Positions 1-6,345 of a stretch of 12,434 nt of DNA are shown here, piece after piece. The position numbers and the translations under genes were made by a program. Source of the stretch: Chryseosolibacter sp966095595 (GTDB lineage Bacteria > Bacteroidota > Bacteroidia > Cytophagales > Cyclobacteriaceae); the NCBI GenBank assembly GCA_966095595.1, contig CBHTUB010000138.1, positions 1-12,434 on the forward strand, in the 5' to 3' direction. The notes below the pieces were generated by a model. The model made no database searches. It was not told the DNA's origin and saw only the letters and a list, made by a program, of their open reading frames with translations. How positions within the stretch are numbered: the first letter of the stretch is position 1; each line of letters begins with the position of its first letter.

Positions 1-171
1 AAGATCATTCCGTTATTCAACCTTTATAAGCTGAAGATCCGCGGAAAGAAAAAACCTATTTACTTTTTCCCGTCAAAAAACATCGACCCGGCTTTCGGCC
101 TGCTTGCAAAAGACACGTCGAAGATGGGATCGATCGTCGAAAAACGTAAGAAGGAGCTCGGGTTCGAGTAA
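1..171 (+). CDS. C-terminal fragment of an unrecognised protein
   Basis: Frame 1 is open from the window edge to a TAA at 169-171 and gives the last 56 residues of a protein whose start lies outside. The fragment is basic (runs such as RGKKK and EKRKKELGFE) and has a short hydrophobic and aromatic stretch (IYFFPS) near its middle. There is no visible membrane helix, lipobox or sorting domain. I do not recognise the family. It converges on kbl, with 70 bp between the two stop codons holding a small hairpin. That the frame is coding is likely, because it is open up to the hairpin and has a codon choice like its neighbours; its function is unknown. Confidence 0.6.
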   Translation, partial: KIIPLFNLYKLKIRGKKKPIYFFPSKNIDPAFGLLAKDTSKMGSIVEKRKKELGFE

Positions 172-200
172 GCCCTTCCGGTTAATGCAGATTCACAATC

Positions 201-234
201 ACAGAAGCCGGAAAAAAAATCCGGCAGTGGCTGT
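201..234. terminator. Hairpin between convergent genes, possible bidirectional terminator
   Basis: A perfect 6-bp GC-rich stem (GCCGGA at 207-212, TCCGGC at 220-225) closes a loop of seven A. Outer arms ACAG (201-204) and CTGT (231-234) could extend it with an internal loop. It sits between the stops of the leftmost gene and kbl. There is no clear T-tract on either strand after the stem, so an intrinsic terminator is only a guess from position. Confidence 0.35.
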
Positions 235-241
235 AGTGCCG

Positions 242-1438
242 TTACTTTAGCACTTTCAACTCTTTACCGACCTCAGTGAATGCCCTGATGGCTTTGTCGA
301 GATGTGCGCGCTCATGTGCGGCCGATATCTGAACCCTGATCCTCGCAGCACCTTTCGCAACTACAGGGTAGAAAAAGCCTATCACGTAGATGCCCTTTTC
401 AAGCAGCCTTTCTGCAAACTGCTGCGCAAGCGGTGCTTCGTATAACATGATCGGTACGATCGGATGCTCTCCCGGCTTAATGTCAAAACCGGCCTTCGTC
501 ATCTCGCTTCTGAAATATTTTGTATTCTCCTCCAGCTTGTCGCGGAGCACTGTGGTCTCTGAAAGCATATTGAAGACCTCGATAGATGCGCCCACGATCG
601 ATGGTGCCAGCGTGTTGGAGAACAGATAAGGTCTTGAACGCTGTCTCAACATCTCGACGATCTCTTTCTTCCCGGAAGTGAATCCGCCCGACGCACCGCC
701 CAACGCCTTGCCCAGGGTACCGGTGATGATATCGATCCTGTCTATCACATTCCGGTATTCATGCACACCACGGCCCTTCTTCCCGATAAAACCGGTGGCG
801 TGTGATTCGTCCGTCATGACCAAAGCCTCGAACTCGTCCGCCAGATCACAGATCTTGTCGAGCTGAGCAATTGTGCCGTCCATCGAGAAAGCACCGTCTG
901 TTACGATCATGATGTTGTTGGCGCCAGCCTTGCGCGCATCCTCGAGCTGCTTTCGCAGGTCCTGCATGTCGTTGTGCTTGTAGCGATATCGCATAGCCTT
1001 GCAAAGGCGCACGCCATCAATGATGGAAGCGTGGTTCAGTTCATCAGATACGATAGCATCCCCTGCGCCAAGTATTGGTTCAAACACACCGCCGTTTGCA
1101 TCGAATGCCGCAGCATATAATATCGTGTCTTCCATCCCCAGAAATTCGGAGATCTTTGCTTCAAGTTGCTTATGTATGTCCTGCGTGCCGCAAATAAAAC
1201 GTACTGATGACATTCCGTAGCCGTGAGAATCGATAGTGCGCTTTGCAGCCGCAATCACTTTCGGATGTGATGATAGTCCGAGATAATTATTGGCGCAGAA
1301 GTTAATGACTTCCCTCCCATCCCTGGTCTTAATCTCTGCACCCTGTGGGGTTGTGATGATCCTTTCCTTTTTAAATAATCCCGCTTCGCGAATGTTGTTT
1401 AATTCCTTCTCTAATACAGGCTGAAGTCTTTTATACAT
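242..1438 (-). CDS. kbl: Glycine C-acetyltransferase (2-amino-3-ketobutyrate CoA ligase)
   Basis: This is a PLP-dependent alpha-oxoamine synthase. It cleaves 2-amino-3-ketobutyrate with CoA to glycine and acetyl-CoA in the cytoplasm, the second step of threonine breakdown. The 398 residues equal the usual Kbl length. The PLP lysine is K244 in TLGKALGGASGG; H136 (NHASIID), S185, D210 and H213 (TDESHATG) and R368 occupy the positions known for the cofactor and substrate residues of the E. coli enzyme. The ATG at 1436-1438 gives the standard N-terminus (MYKRLQPVLEKEL). It lies 3 bp after the stop of a 99-residue gene, so the two share a transcript. A threonine dehydrogenase gene is divergent beyond that, which favours Kbl over the related KAS-type enzymes such as BioF, HemA or serine palmitoyltransferase. 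Confidence 0.96.
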   Translation of the reverse strand: MYKRLQPVLEKELNNIREAGLFKKERIITTPQGAEIKTRDGREVINFCANNYLGLSSHPKVIAAAKRTIDSHGYGMSSVRFICGTQDIHKQLEAKISEFLGMEDTILYAAAFDANGGVFEPILGAGDAIVSDELNHASIIDGVRLCKAMRYRYKHNDMQDLRKQLEDARKAGANNIMIVTDGAFSMDGTIAQLDKICDLADEFEALVMTDESHATGFIGKKGRGVHEYRNVIDRIDIITGTLGKALGGASGGFTSGKKEIVEMLRQRSRPYLFSNTLAPSIVGASIEVFNMLSETTVLRDKLEENTKYFRSEMTKAGFDIKPGEHPIVPIMLYEAPLAQQFAERLLEKGIYVIGFFYPVVAKGAARIRVQISAAHERAHLDKAIRAFTEVGKELKVLK

Positions 1439-1441
1439 ACG

Positions 1442-1741
1442 TTAATTTATTTTCGGTTTGGGTTTGATCATTGGCTTTGCAACTGCCGGTTTTGCTGGAG
1501 AAGGACCCGGTGCCGTACTATCACCCGACGTGGCGGCAGATGAAGGCGGCTCACTTATCTTCAACTGGTACTTTCTGCGGATCGGGTTGATCAGATTAAG
1601 CTTCTGAACCGTGAAACTATTGGGGTGCATTTGTAAAAACTCCGCTTTCCAGTCAGCATAAAGGATCGGCTCCGCTTTTTCGAAAGCGGGACCATCAATT
1701 TTTTTCGACTTCAAATATTCCTCAAAGTTCACAGCGCGCAA
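1442..1741 (-). CDS. Uncharacterised 99-residue protein in operon with kbl
   Basis: I do not recognise the family. Residues 1-63 look like a small, mostly helical domain (MRAVNFEEYLKSKKID..., then a WKAEFLQMHP stretch and INPIRRKYQL). Residues 64-99 are a low-complexity Ser/Ala/Pro/Lys tail ending KPKPKIN that is probably disordered. There is no signal peptide or membrane helix, so it is probably cytoplasmic. The start is the TTG at 1739-1741: an in-frame TAG at 1757-1759 limits upstream extension, and a GTG at 1730-1732 is the main alternative. No Shine-Dalgarno is visible, which is common in Bacteroidota. Its TAA is only 3 bp before the kbl ATG, so it is the first gene of a two-gene operon. 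A role tied to kbl is inference from position alone. Confidence 0.7.
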   Translation of the reverse strand: MRAVNFEEYLKSKKIDGPAFEKAEPILYADWKAEFLQMHPNSFTVQKLNLINPIRRKYQLKISEPPSSAATSGDSTAPGPSPAKPAVAKPMIKPKPKIN

Positions 1742-1812
1742 GTTAAGAAAGGAGCCCTAACGAATGATAGGGTAATAATAAAATTCTGTAATTTCGCGCG
1801 CACAAGTGAATT
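1742..1812. promoter_or_regulatory. Divergent promoter region between the kbl operon and tdh
   Basis: These 71 bp separate the TTG of the kbl-operon leader gene from the ATG of the threonine dehydrogenase and must hold both promoters. For the plus strand, TAATTTCG at 1789-1796 resembles the Bacteroidota -7 element TAnnTTTG and lies 16 bp before the ATG; I see no good -33 TTTG partner. No convincing minus-strand element is visible. The arrangement would allow joint control of both threonine-degrading enzymes, but I see no clear operator. Confidence 0.45.
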
Positions 1813-2775
1813 ATGAAAACGCAGAAGATTTTAGTTATTGGCGCCGGTGGGCAGTTGGGTTCTGAGCTCACGCAGGGTTTGTGGAACCTTTACGGAAAGG
1901 AAAATGTGATCGCAACGGACATCAAACCAGCTCAGGGGATCCTCGCAGAAGGAAATTTCGAAATCTTAGACGTACTCAATCAAAAGAATCTTTATTCTTT
2001 CGTTCAGAAAAATAACATTACCCAGATCTATCACCTCGCAGCAGTTTTATCGGCAACAGGTGAAAAAAATCCGAAGTTCGCGTGGCATTTGAATATGGAT
2101 GGATTGATCCACGTTCTTGACGCCGCTGTTGAGTTCAAAATAGAGAAGGTTTACTGGCCAAGCTCTATCGCCGTTTTTGGACCGGGGACACCAAGGGAAA
2201 ACACGCCGCAGGACACGGTAATGGATCCGTCGACGATATACGGTATCAGCAAGCTTGCGGGCGAGCGTTGGTGCGACTGGTATTTCAGAAAACACGGCGT
2301 GGACGTGCGCAGCCTCCGCTACCCCGGCCTTATCGGCTACAAGACGAAACCGGGTGGAGGTACTACGGATTATGCCGTGGACATTTATTTCAAAGCCCTC
2401 GCTGATAAAAAATACGATTGCTTTCTGAAGCCTGACACCTATCTGCCCATGATGTATATGGACGATGCCGTGAAAGCAACCCTGGATTTAATGGAAGCCC
2501 CGGCAGAAAAGATCAGCATCAGATCCAGCTATAATGTGTCTGCGATGAGCTTTAGCCCGAAGGAGATCGCTGCGTCGATCAAAAAGCACATCCCTGAATT
2601 TGAAATATCCTACAACCCTGATTTCAGACAAAGCATCGCAGACTCATGGCCGAAATCCATCGATGATGGAAAGGCGAGAGCAGATTGGGGATGGAATCCG
2701 AAATTCGATCTGGAAAAGATGACAGGCGAGATCCTCAAGAACCTTCCTGCGTTGCTGGAGACCTCAATGCAATAA
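1813..2775 (+). CDS. tdh: L-threonine 3-dehydrogenase, SDR type
   Basis: This cytoplasmic NAD-dependent enzyme oxidises L-threonine to 2-amino-3-ketobutyrate. It belongs to the extended short-chain dehydrogenase (epimerase-like) TDH family known from Flavobacterium, Cupriavidus and animals, not to the zinc alcohol-dehydrogenase family of E. coli Tdh. Visible marks are the Rossmann motif G10-x2-G13-x2-G16, D36 after the second strand (NAD preference), the catalytic Y143-x3-K147 (TIYGISKLAGE), S117/S118, and the family hallmarks PGGGTTDYAVDI (180-191) and DTYLPMMYMDDA (208-219). The length of 320 is typical. The ATG at 1813 gives a normal Rossmann N-terminus. kbl lies divergently nearby and encodes the next enzyme. 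A general UDP-sugar epimerase is less likely given the hallmarks. The stop is 3 bp from that of the convergent downstream gene. Confidence 0.93.
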   Translation: MKTQKILVIGAGGQLGSELTQGLWNLYGKENVIATDIKPAQGILAEGNFEILDVLNQKNLYSFVQKNNITQIYHLAAVLSATGEKNPKFAWHLNMDGLIHVLDAAVEFKIEKVYWPSSIAVFGPGTPRENTPQDTVMDPSTIYGISKLAGERWCDWYFRKHGVDVRSLRYPGLIGYKTKPGGGTTDYAVDIYFKALADKKYDCFLKPDTYLPMMYMDDAVKATLDLMEAPAEKISIRSSYNVSAMSFSPKEIAASIKKHIPEFEISYNPDFRQSIADSWPKSIDDGKARADWGWNPKFDLEKMTGEILKNLPALLETSMQ

Positions 2776-2778
2776 GTG

Positions 2779-3909
2779 TTATCTCGCAACGACGAGCCTC
2801 ATCGTCGATTGATGATCTGCTCCTACATACCGCACAAAGTAGACGCCTGCTTTCAGCTGATGATTGAACGCCAGCGAAGCACGCGAACCAGTCGCCGGGA
2901 CATTGGCCACCAGAACGCCGAGTTGATCGGTAACAATAAGCCTGTCCGATTCAGACGGATGAAAATTGCTTTCGAAAAACACTTCACCACCATTTGAAGG
3001 ATTCGGAAATACGGAGAATGATTTCTCTCCTGTTACCTCTACTTTGATCTTTTTTGAATACTCGAAAGTGTTATCGATGTCGACTGCCTTCAGTCTATAG
3101 TAATTACGTCCGAGAAATGGATGATTGTCTGAGAACGCATAGCCTGAAGTAATGTCGTAAAGATTTTTTCCCTGGCCTTTTATCGATCCTATCGACGTGA
3201 ACGCAACTCCATCGGTTGAATGCTCTACCACAAATTCGGCGAAATTCTCTTCCATCGATGTTGACCAGGTCAACTTTATGGTATTGTCGATCTGTCTTCC
3301 CTGGAAGTCGTCGTTAAGTTTTACAGGCAACGTGTTGTTGATACCGTTTTCATCAAGACCTACAGGTCCGACTAAACCGCCGGACGGCTCGCAATAGGGT
3401 ATTGGACCTGCAGGATATGCATTACATCCGGCCGAACCACCCTTCACAATATTGGTTCCACAGATGTTCAATCTGTCCGAAGCATTATTGCCAACGTTAA
3501 CATTTGCAGTTGCATCTTCCAGGATCATCGTAAAGCCGCAGCCTGTGGCCGATCCTAAGTTCAACTTGGTTTGAATATCGATGTATCCGCCACCCTCGAC
3601 AACTACGTCCGCGTCAATCGTTATTTGTCCGTTAAACGAGATGGTCACAGTGCCTCCGCTTTGGACGGTCAGCGTTGTTCCGGCCCATGTGTCGCCACTT
3701 GTATCGAAATCGAGGTTGACTCCATTGGGAATCACAAGAAGAGAATAACTATTGGCAGTTCCTCCTTCGGCACAGGATGGTGGGGAGGCGTTATCCCAGG
3801 CAATGGTCCCGGAACCGGAAATAGTACATGTTTGTGCTGTGGCTGAATTGCTCAGCAACAGGCATAAAAAACTCAGAGTCGTTGCAATCAGCAACAAAGG
3901 CTTTTTCAT
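2779..3909 (-). CDS. Secreted T9SS cargo protein with type A sorting domain (paralog 1)
   Basis: This 376-residue protein has a Sec signal peptide (1-25, cleavage ATA|Q26). Residues 26-197 form a Gly/Thr/Ser-rich domain of short beta repeats (QSGGTVTI type) with six cysteines (28, 46, 124, 150, 162, 173) and a PYCEPSGG motif near 171-178; I cannot assign this domain. Residues ~198-290 form a fibronectin/immunoglobulin-like domain of the kind frequent in T9SS proteins (STSMEENF..., NYYRLKAVD). Residues ~297-376 are a type A T9SS sorting domain, starting FSVFPNPSNGG and ending in a GVYFVRY strand plus MRLVVAR. The protein should cross the outer membrane by T9SS, lose the sorting domain and be anchored or released. 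It is a paralog of the gene upstream. The role is unknown; a surface adhesin or structural protein is only a guess. Confidence 0.9.
   Translation of the reverse strand: MKKPLLLIATTLSFLCLLLSNSATAQTCTISGSGTIAWDNASPPSCAEGGTANSYSLLVIPNGVNLDFDTSGDTWAGTTLTVQSGGTVTISFNGQITIDADVVVEGGGYIDIQTKLNLGSATGCGFTMILEDATANVNVGNNASDRLNICGTNIVKGGSAGCNAYPAGPIPYCEPSGGLVGPVGLDENGINNTLPVKLNDDFQGRQIDNTIKLTWSTSMEENFAEFVVEHSTDGVAFTSIGSIKGQGKNLYDITSGYAFSDNHPFLGRNYYRLKAVDIDNTFEYSKKIKVEVTGEKSFSVFPNPSNGGEVFFESNFHPSESDRLIVTDQLGVLVANVPATGSRASLAFNHQLKAGVYFVRYVGADHQSTMRLVVAR
2790..2807. other. Stem-loop at the convergent tdh / T9SS gene ends
   Basis: CGACGA (2790-2795) and TCGTCG (2802-2807) form a perfect 6-bp stem with a 6-base loop, 15 bp after the tdh stop and inside the last codons of the convergent gene. 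No T-tract follows on either strand. It is the only compact hairpin near a junction that otherwise lacks room for a terminator. It could also be chance. Confidence 0.25.
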
Positions 3910-3911
3910 AA

Positions 3912-3967
3912 GGTGCCAGGGGGTAGAAAGCGGCTATAAATATAGCTGGAAACTTTCAAATGGCACC
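3912..3967. repeat. Nested inverted repeats upstream of the paralog 1 start
   Basis: Outer 7-bp arms GGTGCCA (3912-3918) and TGGCACC (3961-3967) are perfect inverted repeats. Between them is a perfect 14-bp palindrome, GCTATAAATATAGC (3933-3946). On the minus strand the inner arm of the outer repeat ends 2 bp before the ATG of the downstream secreted-protein gene. The AT-rich palindrome may overlap a promoter, since a CAAA (minus TTTG) lies at 3957-3960. The structure is seen directly; any operator or leader role is inferred. Confidence 0.45.
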
Positions 3968-3974
3968 AAAATAA

Positions 3975-3997
3975 AAAAGCGTGTATGACACGCTTTT
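3975..3997 (-). terminator. Intrinsic terminator after paralog 2, possibly bidirectional
   Basis: A perfect 10-bp stem, AAAAGCGTGT (3975-3984) and ACACGCTTTT (3988-3997), has a 3-base loop. Read on the minus strand it lies 22 bp beyond the TAG of the upstream T9SS gene and runs into CTTTTTTATTTT, a good U-tract. On the plus strand the T-rich stretch at 3994-4010 is also suitable. It separates transcription of the two paralogs. Confidence 0.85.
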
Positions 3998-4019
3998 CGT
4001 TATTTTTCTTAAAAGATGA

Positions 4020-5156
4020 CTATTCCCTGACAAAAACCTTAACTATTCCGCTCCAATTCGCGCCCTTGTACTCGAGAACATACAGTCCTTTTGAAAGATT
4101 TCTGGAAGGAACCAGTGTGAACTTGTTCATGGTCACATCGCTTTGCAATATTTCCTGACCCCGGCTATCACGCAAGATCACGATGTCGTTTTCTGAGGGA
4201 GTAAAATTGCTCATGAAGCTAAGCTGATTGGATGTTGCGGGGTTCGGGTAGGCAATGACCGTTTTCAGGCCTTCAAGCTTCACTAGCTGCAAGTTCGAAT
4301 ATTCGAATGAACCATCGAGGTCAACAGCCTTGAGTCTATAATAAGAGAATCCAAGTAATGGAGCATCGTCACTGAACTCATATTGCGTTGTTACATCCGA
4401 CAAATTTCTGCCGGCACCTTCGATAGAGCCGATGGTCTGGAATTCACGTCCGTCAGCAGAGCGTTCGATCTCAAAGTGAGAGAAGTCCTCTTCCATTGAT
4501 GTCGCCCACGCTAGTTCTACAGTATACTCATCGTCTTTCGGATTGCTGATTACTGGTTCAGCTTCAAAATAAGCGATCTCTACGGGTAAAGAAGCATCAT
4601 ATCCATTTTCCCCATATCCCTTTGGCCCAACAAATCCACCGGAAGGTTCGCAATAGGGCTGGGACGTCAATGCACAGGTTCCGGAGTTTGTACCTCCGCA
4701 GCTGTTACAACCACCACCGCTCTGGGCTATCTTGACGCCGCATATCGAAAGCAAGTCACTACCACCACTTCCGTTCAATGTCATGGTACCCATGATGATC
4801 AGGTCGTATCCGCAGCCGGATGATGTTCCCATATCAAGTTTTGCATTCAGTGACAACGTTCCACCGCTATTCACGGTGATGTCGCCATTCCAGACTGCAT
4901 TTGCCTTGTTGTTAACTACGGTGCCCCCTGATTGGATTGTAAGTGTTCCGGTTTTACTGCTGAACGTGCTGTTGCTAAGGTTCAATGTTACGCCACTGGG
5001 AACGACGATCGCTGTTGCGCTTGAAACGGTAACGCCACTTTCCGCACAGGTGGCACTGCCCCAGGCTATTGTCCCGCTTCCGGAAATTGTACAAGTTTGA
5101 GCATAGACGAATACACTCGTTGTTACTAAAATTAGTAACAGTGAAATTTTTTTCAT
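4020..5156 (-). CDS. Secreted T9SS cargo protein with type A sorting domain (paralog 2)
   Basis: This 378-residue paralog of the downstream gene has the same architecture: signal peptide 1-19 (VYA|Q20), a beta-repeat domain ~20-192 opening QTCTISGSGTIAW, a fibronectin-like domain ~193-296 and a T9SS type A sorting domain ~298-378 (IAYPNPATSN to VFVRE). Over the 77 best-aligned middle residues I count about 45 identities with paralog 1 by eye. Six cysteines match those of paralog 1 (22, 37, 115, 139, 150, 169); C153 and C161 are extra, in a Gly/Cys/Ser-rich insert. The PYCEPSGGFVGP motif is shared. The ATG at 5154-5156 gives a standard MKK signal peptide. The gene ends TAG followed by a strong terminator, so it is probably monocistronic. 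Export across the outer membrane by T9SS is confident; the function of the N-terminal domain is unknown. Confidence 0.9.
   Translation of the reverse strand: MKKISLLLILVTTSVFVYAQTCTISGSGTIAWGSATCAESGVTVSSATAIVVPSGVTLNLSNSTFSSKTGTLTIQSGGTVVNNKANAVWNGDITVNSGGTLSLNAKLDMGTSSGCGYDLIIMGTMTLNGSGGSDLLSICGVKIAQSGGGCNSCGGTNSGTCALTSQPYCEPSGGFVGPKGYGENGYDASLPVEIAYFEAEPVISNPKDDEYTVELAWATSMEEDFSHFEIERSADGREFQTIGSIEGAGRNLSDVTTQYEFSDDAPLLGFSYYRLKAVDLDGSFEYSNLQLVKLEGLKTVIAYPNPATSNQLSFMSNFTPSENDIVILRDSRGQEILQSDVTMNKFTLVPSRNLSKGLYVLEYKGANWSGIVKVFVRE
5121..5140. repeat. 9-bp perfect inverted repeat in signal-peptide codons
   Basis: TGTTACTAA (5121-5129) and TTAGTAACA (5132-5140) are separated by 2 bp and fall in codons 6-12 of the paralog 2 gene. 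In mRNA this could fold close to the start codon, or act as a DNA site. The symmetry is certain. Its function is not, because leucine/valine/threonine codons in a signal peptide can create it by chance. Confidence 0.35.
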
Positions 5157-5205
5157 TGTTTTTCAGGTGTTAGGTTCCTCCCCGCTATCGACCTCGTTCG
5201 ACCCC

Positions 5206-5237
5206 CATTTATACTTTTCGCATAACACCTCAGCCAA
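5206..5237 (-). promoter_or_regulatory. Possible promoter of paralog 2
   Basis: On the minus strand TTGG (complement of 5234-5237) is followed 20 bp later by TATAAATG (complement of 5206-5213). This is a partial match to the Bacteroidota pattern TTTG-N19-TAnnTTTG and would leave a 5' leader of roughly 40 nt before the ATG at 5156. The match is imperfect in both boxes. Confidence 0.3.
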
Positions 5238-5542
5238 CCACGACATGAAATATTAGCTGCGACAGTAAAACTCGTTCTTTCGTTATTGAGTATGGTACGG
5301 GCCATTACAAAAGTAGATAATAACGACTGTCTTACAAAATGTTCTCCAACGCGATAAAGCCTTCCAAATCACATTTTTTGCCGTTAAAGCGCAGAATTGC
5401 CGGTTGAATTGCATGCCTACAGTTCCAAATTGGGAAGGCATTGTTCAAAACTGGCATCAATTCCATAAATCGTCATTAACTAAATTTAAACACCGGCAAC
5501 GCCTTTACCGGGTCTGAATACGAGGTTATTCTCCAACATTTA

Positions 5543-5551
5543 TATATTTCG
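5543..5551 (+). promoter_or_regulatory. Possible -7 element of the enoyl-CoA hydratase gene
   Basis: TATATTTCG lies 16 bp upstream of the ATG at 5568 and resembles the Bacteroidota -7 box TAnnTTTG. The same core (ATTTCGCG) sits at the same distance before the tdh ATG at 1813. No good -33 box is visible at the expected spacing, so this rests on the -7 match and the repeated placement. Confidence 0.4.
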
Positions 5552-5567
5552 CGGCTATTAGATAACC

Positions 5568-6344
5568 ATGAAATACCTAAAGACTGCCACCGAGAACCAG
5601 ATTCTCACCATCACCATATCAAGACAAGAGTCGCTAAACGCCCTGAATATTGAGTTACTCGACGAATTGAAGAAAACTGTCGACGGACTTAAGAATGACC
5701 AATCCGTAAAGGGAGTGATCATAACGGGCGAAGGCGAAAAAGCCTTCGTTGCGGGCGCCGATATAAAGGAACTGACAGGACTATCCAGAGACCAGGCCTT
5801 TTCACTATCAAAAAAAGGTCATGGCATTTTTAAGTCGATCGAGAATTGCCACGTTCCGGTGATTGCGGCTATCAATGGTTTTGCGCTTGGAGGAGGTTGC
5901 GAGCTTGCAATGGCCTGTCACATACGCATTGCAACAGAAAATGCCAAACTCGGCCAACCCGAGGTCAATCTGGGAATTATTCCAGGCTATGGCGGTACAC
6001 AGCGTCTCGCTCAACTCGTTGGAAGGGGAAAGGCATTCGAGCTGCTGCTCACGGGAGATATGATATCCGCAGAAGAGGCTCGTGGTCTCGGCCTGGTGAA
6101 TCACGTTGTGAAAACGAAAGAAGAGCTTATGGATCTTGCGAAAAAAATACTGGGCAAAACAATAAAGAAAGGTCCGCTTGCGATCAGATATACGATAGAA
6201 AGCGTAAACAAAGGCTATGCTTTTGAGAACGAGGGATATGAGGCAGAAGCCACGCTTTTCGCGGAATGCACCCTCACGCAGGACTTCAGGGAGGGCACCT
6301 CGGCATTCATAGAAAAACGTCAGCCAAATTTTAAGGGAGAATAA
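5568..6344 (+). CDS. Enoyl-CoA hydratase (crotonase family)
   Basis: This cytoplasmic enzyme hydrates trans-2-enoyl-CoA (short chain, such as crotonyl-CoA) to 3-hydroxyacyl-CoA in fatty-acid or related acyl-CoA catabolism. The 258 residues are typical of a single-domain crotonase. Oxyanion-hole segments are AGADIKEL (62-69) and GFALGGGCELA (104-114). The two catalytic glutamates of true hydratases are both present, E112 and E132, at the same 20-residue spacing as E144/E164 of the rat enzyme. GYGGTQRL (140-147) is the usual family motif. Having both glutamates argues for a hydratase rather than an isomerase, synthase or decarboxylase. The start ATG follows a plausible -7 element. The flippase gene starts 1 bp after its stop, so the two are probably cotranscribed despite unrelated roles. 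The exact substrate cannot be read from sequence. Confidence 0.92.
   Translation: MKYLKTATENQILTITISRQESLNALNIELLDELKKTVDGLKNDQSVKGVIITGEGEKAFVAGADIKELTGLSRDQAFSLSKKGHGIFKSIENCHVPVIAAINGFALGGGCELAMACHIRIATENAKLGQPEVNLGIIPGYGGTQRLAQLVGRGKAFELLLTGDMISAEEARGLGLVNHVVKTKEELMDLAKKILGKTIKKGPLAIRYTIESVNKGYAFENEGYEAEATLFAECTLTQDFREGTSAFIEKRQPNFKGE
6333..6340 (+). promoter_or_regulatory. Shine-Dalgarno supporting a TTG start
   Basis: AAGGGAGA ends 5 bp before the TTG at 6346-6348 and lies inside the last codons of the hydratase gene. It supports the TTG as the start, giving MSKIKKLAGET, which is a natural N-terminus for this flippase family. Strong purine-rich sites like this are not the rule in Bacteroidota. 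Confidence 0.6.
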
Positions 6345-6345
6345 A

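Larger units (their letters stand above)
5157..5567. other. 411-bp intergenic region between divergent genes
   Basis: This non-coding stretch holds the promoters of the minus-strand secreted-protein gene and the plus-strand enoyl-CoA hydratase. It has stop codons in all frames and only one small ATG frame, at 5413-5517 (34 codons), which has no recognisable signal. A weak CCGG-flanked hairpin lies at about 5493-5511. I see no tRNA, riboswitch or direct repeats. The rest has no feature I can name. Confidence 0.6.

Noticed and set aside
4840..4990. Repetitive beta-strand coding segment as a possible DNA tandem repeat
   Set aside because: Only the protein pattern (SGGT) recurs; the bases do not form regular direct repeats, and nothing resembles CRISPR spacing.
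4732..5100. 122-residue plus-strand frame opposite paralog 2
   Set aside because: Its Pro/Val/Leu-rich composition arises from the Gly/Thr/Ser repeats of the secreted protein on the other strand.
2779..5156. Recent duplication or mobile repeat between the two T9SS genes
   Set aside because: Similarity is clear at protein level but the DNA has diverged; there are no target-site duplications, terminal repeats or transposase.
5413..5517. 34-codon ATG frame in the 411-bp intergenic region
   Set aside because: It is short, with no signal peptide, promoter or ribosome site; frames of this size are expected by chance.
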